Source: an uncultured Oscillospiraceae bacterium (GTDB lineage Bacteria; Bacillota; Clostridia; Oscillospirales; Oscillospiraceae). From it: 64,000 nt of DNA. Each line of letters starts with the position of its first letter. Within the stretch, counting starts at the first letter, position 1. Positions 7,543-17,400 of the stretch are shown here, piece after piece. A model generated the notes under the pieces. It saw only the letters and a program-made list of their open reading frames with translations. It was not told where the DNA came from and ran no database searches. Where the stretch lies: contig CAJTVO010000003.1 in the NCBI GenBank assembly GCA_910579485.1, positions 1 through 64,000 on the forward strand. Direction: 5' to 3'. The position numbers and the translations under genes are program-made.

Positions 7543-8634
7543 ATGAAGAAACTGACCGCGCTGCTGCTGGCGCTCATCATGACCCTGGCCCTGGTGGCCT
7601 GCGGCGGCGACAGCAACAAAAAAGACAACGATCCCCCCGCCGAGCCCGACACCAAGACCGAAGCCCCCGCCGAGCCCGAGAAGAAGGACGAAGAACCCGC
7701 CGCTCCCGCCGAGCCCGCCGGTCCCGAGCGCATCACCCTGCGTATCGGCTACATGCCCAACTACGCCTCCCTGTGGGGCGTGCTGTCCGCCATCGAGCAG
7801 GGCTTCTTCGAGGAAGAGGGCATCACCATCGTACTGACCGAGTTCCCCGACGGCCCCGCTGAGATCGCCGCCATGGAAGGCAACTCCATCGACCTGGCCT
7901 ACATCGGCAAGGGCGCTCACCGCCTGTGCATTCTGGGCAGCGCCGTTATCTTTGCTCCCAGCTCTGTCCACACCGTCGATAAGGTGGTCTGCATGCCCGA
8001 CAGCGGCATCCAGAGCGTAGCCGACCTGAAGGGCAAGACCATTGCCTTCAACTCCGGCTCCTCCTCCGAGTCCACCTTCAACAACGCCCTCACCGTGGGC
8101 GGCCTGACCCGGGAAGACGTGACCCCCATGGACCTGTCCATTGACAACGTGGTGCCCGCAGCCGTCTCCGGCACCATCGACGCCGCCGTGTGCTGGAACC
8201 CCTACTCCGGCCAGATCCTCCAGCAGGTGGAAGGCTCCTACGAGATCGAGTTCGCCGACGGTTCCACCAACATCTCCAGCTGGATCTGCCTGCCCAAGTA
8301 CGCCGAGGAGAACCACGACGTTCTGGTCCGCTTCACCCGCGCTCTGTTCAAGGGCATGGACTGGGGCTCCAAGGTGGAAAACTATGAGACCGTGGCCGAT
8401 TACTGCTCCAAGCAGACCAAGGCCAGCCTGGAATCCCAGCTCATGCAGGTTGGTGACGCCCACTGGTTCAACCTGGAGGATCTGAATTCCGGCGTGGCTG
8501 ACGGCACCATCAGGGGCTACTACGAGGGGATGCAGAACGACATGGTGAAGGGCGAGAACATCACGCCCGAGGACGCCAAGGAGGATGTGGGCGAATTTGT
8601 TCTCTTTGATGTCATGGAAGAGGCCTTGAAGTAA
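7543..8634 (+). CDS. ABC transporter substrate-binding lipoprotein (NMT1/SsuA-like)
   Basis: A 363-residue exported lipoprotein: basic start MKKLT, hydrophobic segment, and lipobox LVAC with Cys20 as the lipid anchor. A low-complexity Pro/Glu/Lys/Ala linker (about 25-62) reaches out from the membrane, followed by the binding domain beginning ITLRIGYMPN. It delivers the substrate to the permease encoded just upstream. An ATG at 7537 is in frame, but it is only 3 bases from GGAGG (7529-7533); the ATG at 7543 is 9 bases away and preferred. A strong terminator follows. Confidence 0.9.
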   Translation: MKKLTALLLALIMTLALVACGGDSNKKDNDPPAEPDTKTEAPAEPEKKDEEPAAPAEPAGPERITLRIGYMPNYASLWGVLSAIEQGFFEEEGITIVLTEFPDGPAEIAAMEGNSIDLAYIGKGAHRLCILGSAVIFAPSSVHTVDKVVCMPDSGIQSVADLKGKTIAFNSGSSSESTFNNALTVGGLTREDVTPMDLSIDNVVPAAVSGTIDAAVCWNPYSGQILQQVEGSYEIEFADGSTNISSWICLPKYAEENHDVLVRFTRALFKGMDWGSKVENYETVADYCSKQTKASLESQLMQVGDAHWFNLEDLNSGVADGTIRGYYEGMQNDMVKGENITPEDAKEDVGEFVLFDVMEEALK

Positions 8635-8671
8635 AGCAGGATACCCCGTTCCCCTGAAAAAGGAATGGGAT

Positions 8672-8709
8672 GGGCCCGGTGGAGCAGCGTACCATCGGGC
8701 CCGTTTTTT
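8672..8709 (+). terminator. Intrinsic terminator after the ABC importer
   Basis: An 11-bp stem (8672-8682 with 8692-8702, one G-U pair) is followed by G and six Ts. It separates the aldolase-to-importer operon from the amino-sugar genes, although some read-through is likely because the next start is only 13 bases away. Confidence 0.88.
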
Positions 8710-8721
8710 GAGGAGAAGAGA

Positions 8722-10572
8722 ATGCGGATCGAAATTGTCCAGAGCGGCGCCGGCCGGGAGGCGCTGACCTTTGCCTCCGGGGAGCTGGAGGCTTACCTGA
8801 CCCGGATGCTGCCGGAGGAGGACCTGGATCTGGCGGTGACGCTCCAGGCAGGGGATACAGCGGACGGGCGGGAGTCCTTCGCTGTGGACATGACAGAGCA
8901 CGGCGGGTCTATCACCGGCAGCTGTCCCCGGGCGGTGCTGTTGGGGGTGTATGACTACCTGCGGCGTCTGGGGTGCCGCTTCCTGGGGCCGGGAAAGCAG
9001 TGGGAGACCGTGCCCGCCGTCAGCAGGGAGAAGCTGGCGGCCCGGTATGAGAAGCAGGCCGCCTTCCGCCACCGGGGCGTGTGCATCGAGGGGGCCGACA
9101 GTCGGGAGAATGTGCAGGATTTCATCGACTGGCTTCCCAAAGCGGGGTACAATTCCTTTTTCCTGCAGTTCAAGACCCCGTACGCCTTTCTCAAGCGCTG
9201 GTACCGCCATGAAAACAACCCCCTGCGGGAGCCGGAGGCATATACCGAACGCGACGCGGAGCGGGACATGGCGGTTTTCGAGGAGGAGACCAAACGCCGG
9301 GGCCTGCTGCTCCATAAGGCCGGCCACGGCTGGACCGGGGAAGCGCTGGGATATGTGTCTCAGTCCTGGGACGCGGACCCCGCTCCTCTGCCGGAGAGCA
9401 GGCGGGAGATGGCCGCGGAGATTGATGGCGTGCGGGGGCTGTGGCAGGGGGTGCCCGCCAACACTAACCTGTGCTTTGCCAATCCCCGGTCGGTGGACGC
9501 GCTGGCCTCCCTGGCAGTGGACTACGCGCGAAAAAATCCCGCCGCGGATTATGTCCATGTCTGGCTGGCGGACGCGTTTAATAATGTGTGTGCGTGTGAA
9601 AACTGTCAAAAGACCACCCTGTCCGACCAGTACGCTGCCGTCCTCAATGAGATCGACCGCCGCCTGACGGCGTCAGGGCTGGACACCCGGATCGTATTTC
9701 TGCTGTATCAGGAGCTGCTGTGGCCTCCGGTGAGGGAGCGGCTGGCAAACCCGGACCGGTTTGTCCTCATGTTCGCCCCCATCAGCCGTACCTTTGAGGC
9801 GTCCTACGACCTGGAGGGCCCGGAGAAGCCTGTCCCGCCCTATGTCCGCAACCGGATCACTCTGCCCACGGACCTGGGGGAGAATCTGGCGTTCCTCCGG
9901 GGCTGGCAGCGGATCTTTGACGGGGACAGCTTTGTCTACGACTACCCCCTGGGCCGGGCCCATTATGGAGACCTGGGCTATGTCCACATCGCCCGGGTTA
10001 TTGGCAGCGACGTTAAGAAGCTGCGGCGGATGGGACTGAACGGCTATATCAGCTGTCAGGAGCTGCGCGCAGCCCTGCCCAACGCCCTGCCAAACTACGT
10101 GATGGGATACACCCTGCTGGACGATGCCGCGGACACGGAGGCGCTGATCCGGGAGTATTTCCAGGCCGCCTACGGGACGGACTGGGAGCGGGTCCTCGCC
10201 TATCTGTCGGAGCTGTCCCGTCTGAGCAGCTGCGACTATCTCAACGGAAAAGGGGACCGGACCGACCCGGATATTGCCCGCCGGATGGGGGCGGCCCAGG
10301 ACCTCTGCCGGGCATTTTCTCCCGTACCGGAGGATGTCCGGGCCGGCGGTCACGGCTGGCGGCTGCTGGCCTATCATCGCAAATACGCGCTGGGTCTGGC
10401 CCGGGCGCTGGAGCTGCTGGCCGAAGGGAAAAAGCAGGAGAGCCTGACGGCCTGGCGGGAGCTGGGCGGTCTGATCCGGGAAAACGAGCCGGAATTTCAG
10501 GCCTGCCTGGACGTATACCGCCTGCTGGAGGTTACGGCAAACTATACCGGCTTCCGAGAGCCGGAAACGTGA
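8722..10572 (+). CDS. DUF4838-type glycoside-hydrolase-like protein
   Basis: A 616-residue protein with no signal peptide, so probably cytoplasmic. The N-terminal alpha/beta domain ends in RAVLLGVYDYLRRLGCRFLG, the pattern found at the N-terminus of alpha-glucuronidases and hexosaminidases; the rest is a barrel-like domain resembling DUF4838, with HVWLADAFNNVCACENC near 275-290 as the family's Cys motif. The family has no settled activity; hydrolysis of an amino-sugar or uronic-acid glycoside is the reasonable guess given nagB-like and nagA next door. The ATG at 8722 follows GAGGAGAAG; longer in-frame starts run through the terminator and are rejected. Confidence 0.75.
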   Translation: MRIEIVQSGAGREALTFASGELEAYLTRMLPEEDLDLAVTLQAGDTADGRESFAVDMTEHGGSITGSCPRAVLLGVYDYLRRLGCRFLGPGKQWETVPAVSREKLAARYEKQAAFRHRGVCIEGADSRENVQDFIDWLPKAGYNSFFLQFKTPYAFLKRWYRHENNPLREPEAYTERDAERDMAVFEEETKRRGLLLHKAGHGWTGEALGYVSQSWDADPAPLPESRREMAAEIDGVRGLWQGVPANTNLCFANPRSVDALASLAVDYARKNPAADYVHVWLADAFNNVCACENCQKTTLSDQYAAVLNEIDRRLTASGLDTRIVFLLYQELLWPPVRERLANPDRFVLMFAPISRTFEASYDLEGPEKPVPPYVRNRITLPTDLGENLAFLRGWQRIFDGDSFVYDYPLGRAHYGDLGYVHIARVIGSDVKKLRRMGLNGYISCQELRAALPNALPNYVMGYTLLDDAADTEALIREYFQAAYGTDWERVLAYLSELSRLSSCDYLNGKGDRTDPDIARRMGAAQDLCRAFSPVPEDVRAGGHGWRLLAYHRKYALGLARALELLAEGKKQESLTAWRELGGLIRENEPEFQACLDVYRLLEVTANYTGFREPET

Positions 10573-10582
10573 AAGAGGGAAC

Positions 10583-11407
10583 ATGATGCGTCACGAATAT
10601 TACTACTACAACAGGGAGCAGCTCCTGGCCGCGCCGAAGCTGCCCATTACCGTCATGGCGGACAACGCCGCCGTGTTTCAGACCATGGCCCGGGAGATGG
10701 CCGATGAGATCAGGAGGAAGAACGCACTGGGAGAGAAGACCGTCTTCATCTGCCCCGTCGGCCCCGTTGGACAGTATCCCTATTTTGTGGAGATGGTCAA
10801 CAGCGAGGACATCAGCCTGAAAAACGTCTGGTTCCTGAACATGGACGAGTACCTCACCGATGGGAAGGAGTGGATCGGCAAGGACCACCGCCTCAGCTTC
10901 CGGGGCTTCATGGACCGGACGGTCTACACGAAGATCCGGCCCGATCTGGTGATGCCCGAGAGCCAGCGGGTATTTCCCGATCCGAAAGACCCGGGGAACA
11001 TGTGGCGGACCATTCAGGCCCTGGGCGGCGTGGACATCTGCTTCGGGGGCATCGGCATCAACGGTCACGTGGCCTTTAACGAGGCCCAGGACGAGCTGAC
11101 CCCGGACCAGTTCCGCGCCCTGCCTACCCGCGTGCTGGAGATCTCCCGGGAGACCCGGACTGCCAACGCCATCGGCGACCTCAACGGGGCCGTGGACGAC
11201 ATGCCCCGCTGGTGCGTCACCATTGGCATGAAGGAAATTTACAGCGCCCGGAAGATCCGCCTGGGCTGCTTCCGGGACTGGCACCGGGCCGTGGCCCGGC
11301 ACGCCGCCTACGGCAGCGTGTCCGCCCATTTCCCGGTGACCCTGCTCCAGGAGCATCCGGACGCCCTGCTGCGTATTACGGAATTTGTCGCCAACCTGCC
11401 CGAATGA
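10583..11407 (+). CDS. Glucosamine-6-phosphate deaminase-like (NagB family), altered active site
   Basis: A 274-residue NagB/SIS-fold protein with the family motifs NMDEY (Asp88) and GGIGINGHVAFNE (155-167). Family knowledge: E. coli NagB uses Asp72, Asp141, His143 and Glu148. Here the Asp141 position is Asn160, His162 and Glu167 are kept, and the GSQK phosphate-binding Lys208 region reads RDWHRA. It may be an isomerase or deaminase for a different hexosamine 6-phosphate, or have lost deaminase activity. The first ATG is 3 bases, and a second ATG (10586) 6 bases, after GAGGG, so 10586 may be the true start. It lies between a glycosidase-like gene and nagA. Confidence 0.78.
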   Translation: MMRHEYYYYNREQLLAAPKLPITVMADNAAVFQTMAREMADEIRRKNALGEKTVFICPVGPVGQYPYFVEMVNSEDISLKNVWFLNMDEYLTDGKEWIGKDHRLSFRGFMDRTVYTKIRPDLVMPESQRVFPDPKDPGNMWRTIQALGGVDICFGGIGINGHVAFNEAQDELTPDQFRALPTRVLEISRETRTANAIGDLNGAVDDMPRWCVTIGMKEIYSARKIRLGCFRDWHRAVARHAAYGSVSAHFPVTLLQEHPDALLRITEFVANLPE

Positions 11408-11417
11408 GGGGGAAACC

Positions 11418-12581
11418 ATGAATACTCGATATATCACAGGCGGTCAGGTATACGTTGACCGCAGTTTCCAGCAGAAGACGGTGGCCATGGAGGAGGGAAA
11501 GCTTCGCCTGCTGCCTCCGGACGCGCCGGTGTCCGGGGAGGTCTATGACGCGGCAGGGAAAAAGGTGGTCCCCGGCTTCATCGATATCCACACCCACGGC
11601 GCGGTGGGGGTGGACGTCAACGGCGCGACTGCCGCGGATCTGGAAAAAATTGGGAAATTTTTTGCCGGGAACGGCACTACCGCCTGGCTGGCCTCCGTGC
11701 TGACGGATACGGAGGAGCAGACCCGGTGGTGCATCGACCAGTACAGGGAGTGGAAGAAGGAAGCGCGTGAGGGCGCGGAGCTGCTGGGCATTCATCTGGA
11801 GGGCCCGTTCCTGGCCCCGGCCTACAAGGGGGCCATGCCGGAGCATCTGCTGCGGCAGGGGGACGCCGGTCTGCTGCGCTCCTATCAGGAGCAGGCGGAG
11901 GGGGGCATCCGCTACCTCACCGTCTCCCCGGAGGTGGAGGGGACCATTGACATGATCCCCGCCGCCCGGGAGCTGGGCATCGTCACGGCCATCGGCCACT
12001 CCGGCGCGGACTATGATACCGCCATGTCCGCCATCGCCGCCGGAGCCCAGGCGGCGACCCATACCTTTAACGCCATGCTGCTGCTCCATCAGCACCGGCC
12101 CGCCATTCTGGGGGCGGTGCTGGAGAGCGATGTGTACTGCGAGGCCATCTGTGACGGGCGGCACCTCCACCCGGGGATCGTGCGGCTGCTGCTGAAGGTC
12201 AAGGGCCTGGACCAGGTGGTGGCGATCACAGACTCTATCATGGCCGCCGGCCTGCCGGACGGGAAGTACCACCTGGGAGTCAACGAGGTGGTGGTTGAGG
12301 ACGGCGACGCCAAGCTGGCCTCCGACGGCACCCGGGCGGGCAGCACTCTGACCCAGGATACGGCGCTGTTGAATTTGCTTGCCTTTACAGGCAGGCGAAT
12401 CGAGGAGATTTTGCCCCTCCTGACGGAGAATCCGGCGAAGCTGGCAGGCGTATTTGACCGGAAAGGGTCCATCGCCGACGGCAAAGACGCGGATATAGTG
12501 GTTTTGGATGGGGAAAACCATGTGGAGCAGGTTTTTGTAAAGGGACGGCCCTGCAAGCCGCAGGCCGGGCCGCGCATTTGA
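11418..12581 (+). CDS. nagA: N-acetylglucosamine-6-phosphate deacetylase
   Basis: A 387-residue amidohydrolase that removes acetate from GlcNAc 6-phosphate (or GalNAc 6-phosphate, as AgaA). Metal and catalytic residues are all seen: HTH at 58-60, Glu128 in HLEGPF, His194 in GHSGA, His215 in HTFNAM, and the catalytic Asp in ITDSIMAAG. The frame is open upstream to 11385, but the ATG at 11418 follows GAGGGGGAAACC and starts a normal NagA N-terminus. It lies 10 bases after the NagB-like gene, so the two should act in sequence. Confidence 0.92.
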   Translation: MNTRYITGGQVYVDRSFQQKTVAMEEGKLRLLPPDAPVSGEVYDAAGKKVVPGFIDIHTHGAVGVDVNGATAADLEKIGKFFAGNGTTAWLASVLTDTEEQTRWCIDQYREWKKEAREGAELLGIHLEGPFLAPAYKGAMPEHLLRQGDAGLLRSYQEQAEGGIRYLTVSPEVEGTIDMIPAARELGIVTAIGHSGADYDTAMSAIAAGAQAATHTFNAMLLLHQHRPAILGAVLESDVYCEAICDGRHLHPGIVRLLLKVKGLDQVVAITDSIMAAGLPDGKYHLGVNEVVVEDGDAKLASDGTRAGSTLTQDTALLNLLAFTGRRIEEILPLLTENPAKLAGVFDRKGSIADGKDADIVVLDGENHVEQVFVKGRPCKPQAGPRI

Positions 12582-12644
12582 CAGCTGGAAGAAGAAATTA
12601 ACTTGCCGTCCAAGGGGCGGCAGAGAAGAAAGGAGGGCGGCGTC

Positions 12645-13874
12645 ATGCAGTTTGAGCCGGGCGCAAACCCGACACGTGTGAAGGCAGCCAATCAGGCGGC
12701 CATCCTCAAAACCATCTATCACCTGGGCCCGATCAAACGCTCCGAGATCGCCCAGCGGCTGGAGCTGACGCTGCCCACCATCACAACGAATGTCAACAGC
12801 ATGATGGCCCGGGGCATCGTGCGGGAGACCGGCGACGGCCGGCGGGATCGCCGACTGGTGGGCCGGAAGGCCCACCCGGTGGATATCGTCCCCGAGTCCC
12901 GGCACTTTATCGGCATCGAACTCCAGGGCGCACGGCGTACCGCCTGCCTGCTGGATTACCGGGGCAGGGCCCTGTATACCTGGGAAGACCGGGAGGACTG
13001 TCCCGACTATGACCGGAACATCCAGCTCTCCTGCCGCCTGATCGGGCAGGCGCTGGATGCCTGCGGCCTGACGCTGGAGCAGATCTCCGGCATCGGCGTC
13101 TGCGCGCCGGGGCTGGTGGACCATGAGCGGGGGATTTTGGAGATCCGGCCCAGCTATAACTGGAGGCACAAGGATATCCGGGGGGATATGGCTGCCCTCT
13201 CCGGCTATCCGGGGCCCATCAGCGTGGAGAACAACGCCTGCGCCCGTGCCTACGGGGCCCAGCTGTTCCAGCGGGAGGTCCTGGGGGATGCCCAGACCTT
13301 CGCCTACCTGTTCATCAACCAGGGCATCGCCTGTCCTCTGGTGCTGAATACCGCCACCGCCTTCGGCTCCCTGGTGGGAGCGGGGGAGGTGGGGCACATG
13401 GTCATGACGCCGGGAGGCCTGCGGTGCAACTGCGGCAACCACGGCTGTCTGGAGGCATATGCCAGCGACCGGGCGGTGCTGGACCGCTGCGGCGAACTGC
13501 TGGCTCAGGGCCGGACTCCCCGCCTGCGGGAGCTGTGCGGGATGGCCGCGCCTGCCATGGAGCATGTTCTCGCGGCCCTGGAGCAGGGGGACGGAGACGT
13601 GGCGGAAGTCGTGGAGCAGGCGGTATATATCCTGGGAGTGGCGGTGGCCAACATCAACAACTTCGCCTGTCCCGACAAGATGCTTATCGAAGGCAAACTG
13701 TTCTGCCGTCAGGAGAACCGGGAACGTCTGCTGACGGTGGTGCGGCAGAATCTGTGCGGGGTCATCCGCTCCGGCACGGAGTTCATCTTCGTGGAGCCGA
13801 CAGCATGCAGCGGCGCCATGGGCGCGGCAGCTATGGCGATCTGCAAGGATCTGGAAACCTATGTCGAGCTGTAA
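12645..13874 (+). CDS. ROK-family transcriptional repressor (NagC/XylR-like)
   Basis: A 409-residue protein with an N-terminal winged helix-turn-helix (about 8-65: ANQAAILKTIYHLGPIKRSEIAQRL) followed by a ROK sugar-binding domain. The ROK zinc motif CNCGNHGCLEAY is intact. Such proteins repress amino-sugar or xylose operons and are released by a sugar or sugar phosphate. The DNA-binding domain argues against its being the missing sugar kinase. The ATG at 12645 follows AAAGGAGGG; the longer frame from 12603 is not preferred. It is the last gene of the nag group, and it is likely to regulate it. Confidence 0.88.
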   Translation: MQFEPGANPTRVKAANQAAILKTIYHLGPIKRSEIAQRLELTLPTITTNVNSMMARGIVRETGDGRRDRRLVGRKAHPVDIVPESRHFIGIELQGARRTACLLDYRGRALYTWEDREDCPDYDRNIQLSCRLIGQALDACGLTLEQISGIGVCAPGLVDHERGILEIRPSYNWRHKDIRGDMAALSGYPGPISVENNACARAYGAQLFQREVLGDAQTFAYLFINQGIACPLVLNTATAFGSLVGAGEVGHMVMTPGGLRCNCGNHGCLEAYASDRAVLDRCGELLAQGRTPRLRELCGMAAPAMEHVLAALEQGDGDVAEVVEQAVYILGVAVANINNFACPDKMLIEGKLFCRQENRERLLTVVRQNLCGVIRSGTEFIFVEPTACSGAMGAAAMAICKDLETYVEL

Positions 13875-14040
13875 GGGAGGCGGCGTGCCTGGCCATCGTT
13901 GCCGCCGGCTAATTTGAATGACGGCGAGAAATTTTCTTAAGCATCCTTGACAAAGACAAAGCGTATCAGATGCGCAGCACCTTGGCAGGATGGAATAGGA
14001 TGATAACAAAACAAATTGTCTTCGATAGAATTACCAGGGT

Positions 14041-14075
14041 GTAGATGCCGTGGGCTGAAAGCCCACGGCATCTAC
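14041..14075. terminator. 15-bp hairpin, related to the one at 668-720
   Basis: A perfect 15-bp stem (14041-14055 with 14061-14075) closes loop TGAAA. Its stem core TAGATGCCGTGGGC matches TAGAGGCCGTAGGC at 678-691, with the paired bases changed on both sides. Possible terminator for the ROK gene or a dispersed hairpin repeat. Confidence 0.55.
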
Positions 14076-14237
14076 TGTTTCCAGAGGCTGGTACAGAACT
14101 GAGGCACGAACGCAATACGCGGATACTGCCTAAAGCCCCAGAACTCTCGGGCATCCTTTGACAGAGCGCAGGGAATATCTTAGGATCATCTGGCTGTTTC
14201 CCGCTCATATTCCAAGCAGGGAAATCATTTTTGCGTC

Positions 14238-14312
14238 TGTAGGGCGCGACGACCCCGGCGCGCTGTTGGGAAATTTGCCCCGTATCGGCGCGCCGGGTTA
14301 TAGCGCCCTACA
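14238..14312. repeat. 75-bp inverted-repeat element
   Basis: Terminal arms TGTAGGGCGC (14238-14247) and GCGCCCTACA (14303-14312) are perfect complements, as are the inner arms CCCGGCGCGC (14254-14263) and GCGCGCCGGG (14288-14297). The loop is AT-richer. This is the form of a small MITE-like or REP-like repeat. Confidence 0.6.
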
Positions 14313-14365
14313 AATGCGGCGCTATTTTCTCAAAATTGATTTACCTATATTCCAAACGGTAGATC

Positions 14366-14394
14366 TTGTCATCGGCCTGTAGATATGATATATT
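14366..14394 (+). promoter_or_regulatory. Promoter of the SLH surface protein gene
   Basis: TTGTCA (14366-14371) and TATATT (14389-14394) are 17 bases apart, about 105 bases before the start codon. Confidence 0.65.
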
Positions 14395-14498
14395 AAAATG
14401 GGGTATTAATAACAGACAGGTAAGGACCTGCCCCCGAAACGGACGGGATGCACAAGCGGAACGCTTTCGGGGCAAACGGAAAAGGAGAAAATCGATTT

Positions 14499-17400
14499 AT
14501 GAAAAAACCTTTAAGACTGATGGCAGCCTTATTGGCCTTCTGCATTGCCGCCGCCGCGTTTCCACCGGTGGGACTGGCAGCAGGTGGAACCGTACTCACG
14601 GTTCCAGTCGGTACGGATTTGATTTCATACATTGAAAGCAGCGCTGTTGTGGACGGTGCCACACTAGTATTGGAAGGTGACATTACGGCTGATGGTAAGA
14701 GTCCGGAGAACCCTTGGATCATCAAGAAAAACATAACCATTGATGGTAGCGGCCATAGGCTCTATGTTAATGGAACCGGCATTCTGCTGGGTGCAGATGT
14801 GACGCTCCAAAACGTAGATTTGCATCTTAAAAGCACCGATTCCCGCAATGCGATCATAGCAAACGGGTATGCACTGACATTGGATAATGTAACAGCCGGA
14901 ACTGGCGCTCGCTCAATCAACGTATTCGGCGGCACTCTGCTGAAAGCTTCTTATGAGAAATTTGATGTTCCTGGCCCCGGCAACACTCCTACAATCACCA
15001 TTACGGGGAAAACTAAATTGCAAAATGGAAATAGTTCAGACACTCTAGGCTCTGCCAATATCTTCGCAGGAAGCCTGAGCATGGGCGATTTCAGTGGAAA
15101 CCTCGGAGAGGAAGGTGATGGCGCGGATAGCATGTTTTCCGGCAATGTTACTATTAACATTATGGACAGCGCCGAGACCGGCGCTCTGGGAACGATTTAC
15201 GCTGGCGGCGGACAGCAGCGTAGACCTTCTGGCTGGAGTCAGGGAAAAGTGACTATTCCGGACCCGGAAAAATACAGGGTCGATGGAACCGTCACCATCA
15301 ACGGAACAAAGGCGCTGCCCAATGTGGATGGCGCGGGAGCCAGTACAACAGATGTGGTATACAACGCAAGTCCAAATACCACGCCGGAAGTTGCCCTTGA
15401 AAACATTTCCAGTTTCAGGATGGAACAGGGCAAACTGGTCTTAGGTAGAGCTACCAGCTTTCAAAATGAAAATTCCCTCTCAGTCCTGTCCGGAGCGGAG
15501 TTGGACATTTCAAAGTATACTGGCGGGATAGGCGACTTCACCGGAGGCGGTTCCTTGGTGCTGGGCGAATCTCAGACTCTGGAGATCACGGGCCATGTAG
15601 CTGGAGAAACGACAGTTGGCATTGGACGCATCTTCAATGGGGCCTCCAATACCCCTATTCCAGGCCACATTTATATCAAAGCGCCGAACTCCAGCGAAAG
15701 CAGCTTTGAACTGCTGCCCCCTGCGAATAGCACCGATATGACGCTGATACGGGATGCCAGCGGCAACTGGACAGCGTCCGGCGGTTCCTCCAGCGGGGAT
15801 GCGGCCCTGATTGCAGATTTTCAATTTATTACAAAAAACGTGTCAGTTGCTCCAGGTACGGAAGCAGAGTTTGACATGGAGGCAAAGCTTGCAAACGGTG
15901 ATTTCAAATCTTTGGATGGTGTGCCGCTGAATGTCACGATTGACTGGAGCACAACACTGAACGCCAAGGAAGACCCCGAGGGGGACAATTATTATATTTA
16001 CACGGATAATTTGGGATATTATTCCGCCTATGTTACAGACAATTGTTTCTGTATCACAACGGCTGAGAAGGGAACCCACACGATACAAGTGACGCTTCCT
16101 ACGAATGCCACCGCTGGAGGGAAAACCCTTTCGGACACCGCTATCCTGACCGTCACAGACGACGGCACAACGCCGGACCCTGACCCAACCCCCGACCCAA
16201 ACCCGGACCCCACCCCCACCTCCATCCCCGTCCCCACGGCGAACACCGGTCTGAAATGGACGGGAGCGGAGCAGACCGGTGTAAATGAGGGAACGGGCTA
16301 TACCCTCACCGGACACACGGGGACCAACGTGGGCAATTACACAGCCACCGCCACACTGGAGCAGAATTATCGCTGGAATGATGGCACAGATACCTCCAAA
16401 ACCATCGCCTGGAGCATCGCCAGGGGCGACGGCCCCGCCGCGCCCAACGATCTGGCCGGCGTTGCCCCCAGCGCGCCAGGACGCGGCGACGGTCAAATCA
16501 CCGGCACGACCTCCGCGATGGAGTACGCCTCCAACCCGCACTTCTCCGGTGCGCAGAACTGCGGCGATGGCAGAACGATCAACCTTGCCGCCGGGATATA
16601 CTATGTGCGCGTGAAGGAAACGCCCAACCATGAAGCGGGCGCTTATGCCTCCATCACCGTCCCAGCTCCCGGCGCGCCCACCGTGCAGTCCATCGCCGTC
16701 AACAGCACCGGCCACAAAACGGAATATCGCGTGGGCGATCCCCTGGACGTGACGGGCCTGACCATTGAGGCCGTGTATTCCAACGGTGACAGACGGACGG
16801 TCCCGGTCATGGCGGACATGGTCAGCGGCTTTGACTCCTCCGGCGCGGCGGAGCGCCAGACACTGACCATCCGCTATGAAAGCCAGACCGCGACGTATAC
16901 CGTCAAGATCACCGGCGGCCAGCAGCCCGGCAGGCCGGTGCGTCAGGTAACGGTAGGCAATACCGGCAGCGGCGGAACCGCCGCCGGGGTCTACACGTAT
17001 GAAGAAGGGACCATCGTTACCATCCGAGCGGGCAGCAAGGACGGTTTTACCTTTGAAGCCTGGGAGGCGTCGGGTGTCATCCTCGCTGACCGCAATGCCC
17101 CGGACGTGAGCTTCCAGATGCCCGGCAGCGATGTGACCCTGAACGCCGTCTGGACGTCCAACGGCGATACGCCGCCTGCCGGACATACCCATGTATGGGA
17201 CACGGCCTGGAAAAACGATGCAGCCCACCACTGGCACGACTGCACCGCTTCCGGCTGTACCCTCGCAGACGACAGCCAAAAGAGCGGCTACGCCGCCCAT
17301 ACCGCCGGGAGCTGGGTGGTGGACCGGCCTGCCACTACTACCCAGAGCGGCACCCGCCACAGGTCCTGCACGGTCTGCGGCTATGAAATGGTCCGGGAGT

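Larger units (their letters stand above)
13875..14365. other. Gene-free region with two palindromic repeats
   Basis: About 490 bases without a credible gene. The region contains the hairpin at 14041-14075 and the inverted repeat at 14238-14312; the rest shows no coding bias or recognisable remnant. Confidence 0.6.

Noticed and set aside
12645..13874. ROK protein as the missing amino-sugar kinase
   Set aside because: It has a clear N-terminal winged helix, so it is the regulator type of ROK protein.
14489..14498. ATCGAT near the SLH protein start as another LacI-type operator
   Set aside because: It lacks the flanking TTAA/TTAAC bases and sits between ribosome site and start codon rather than after a promoter.
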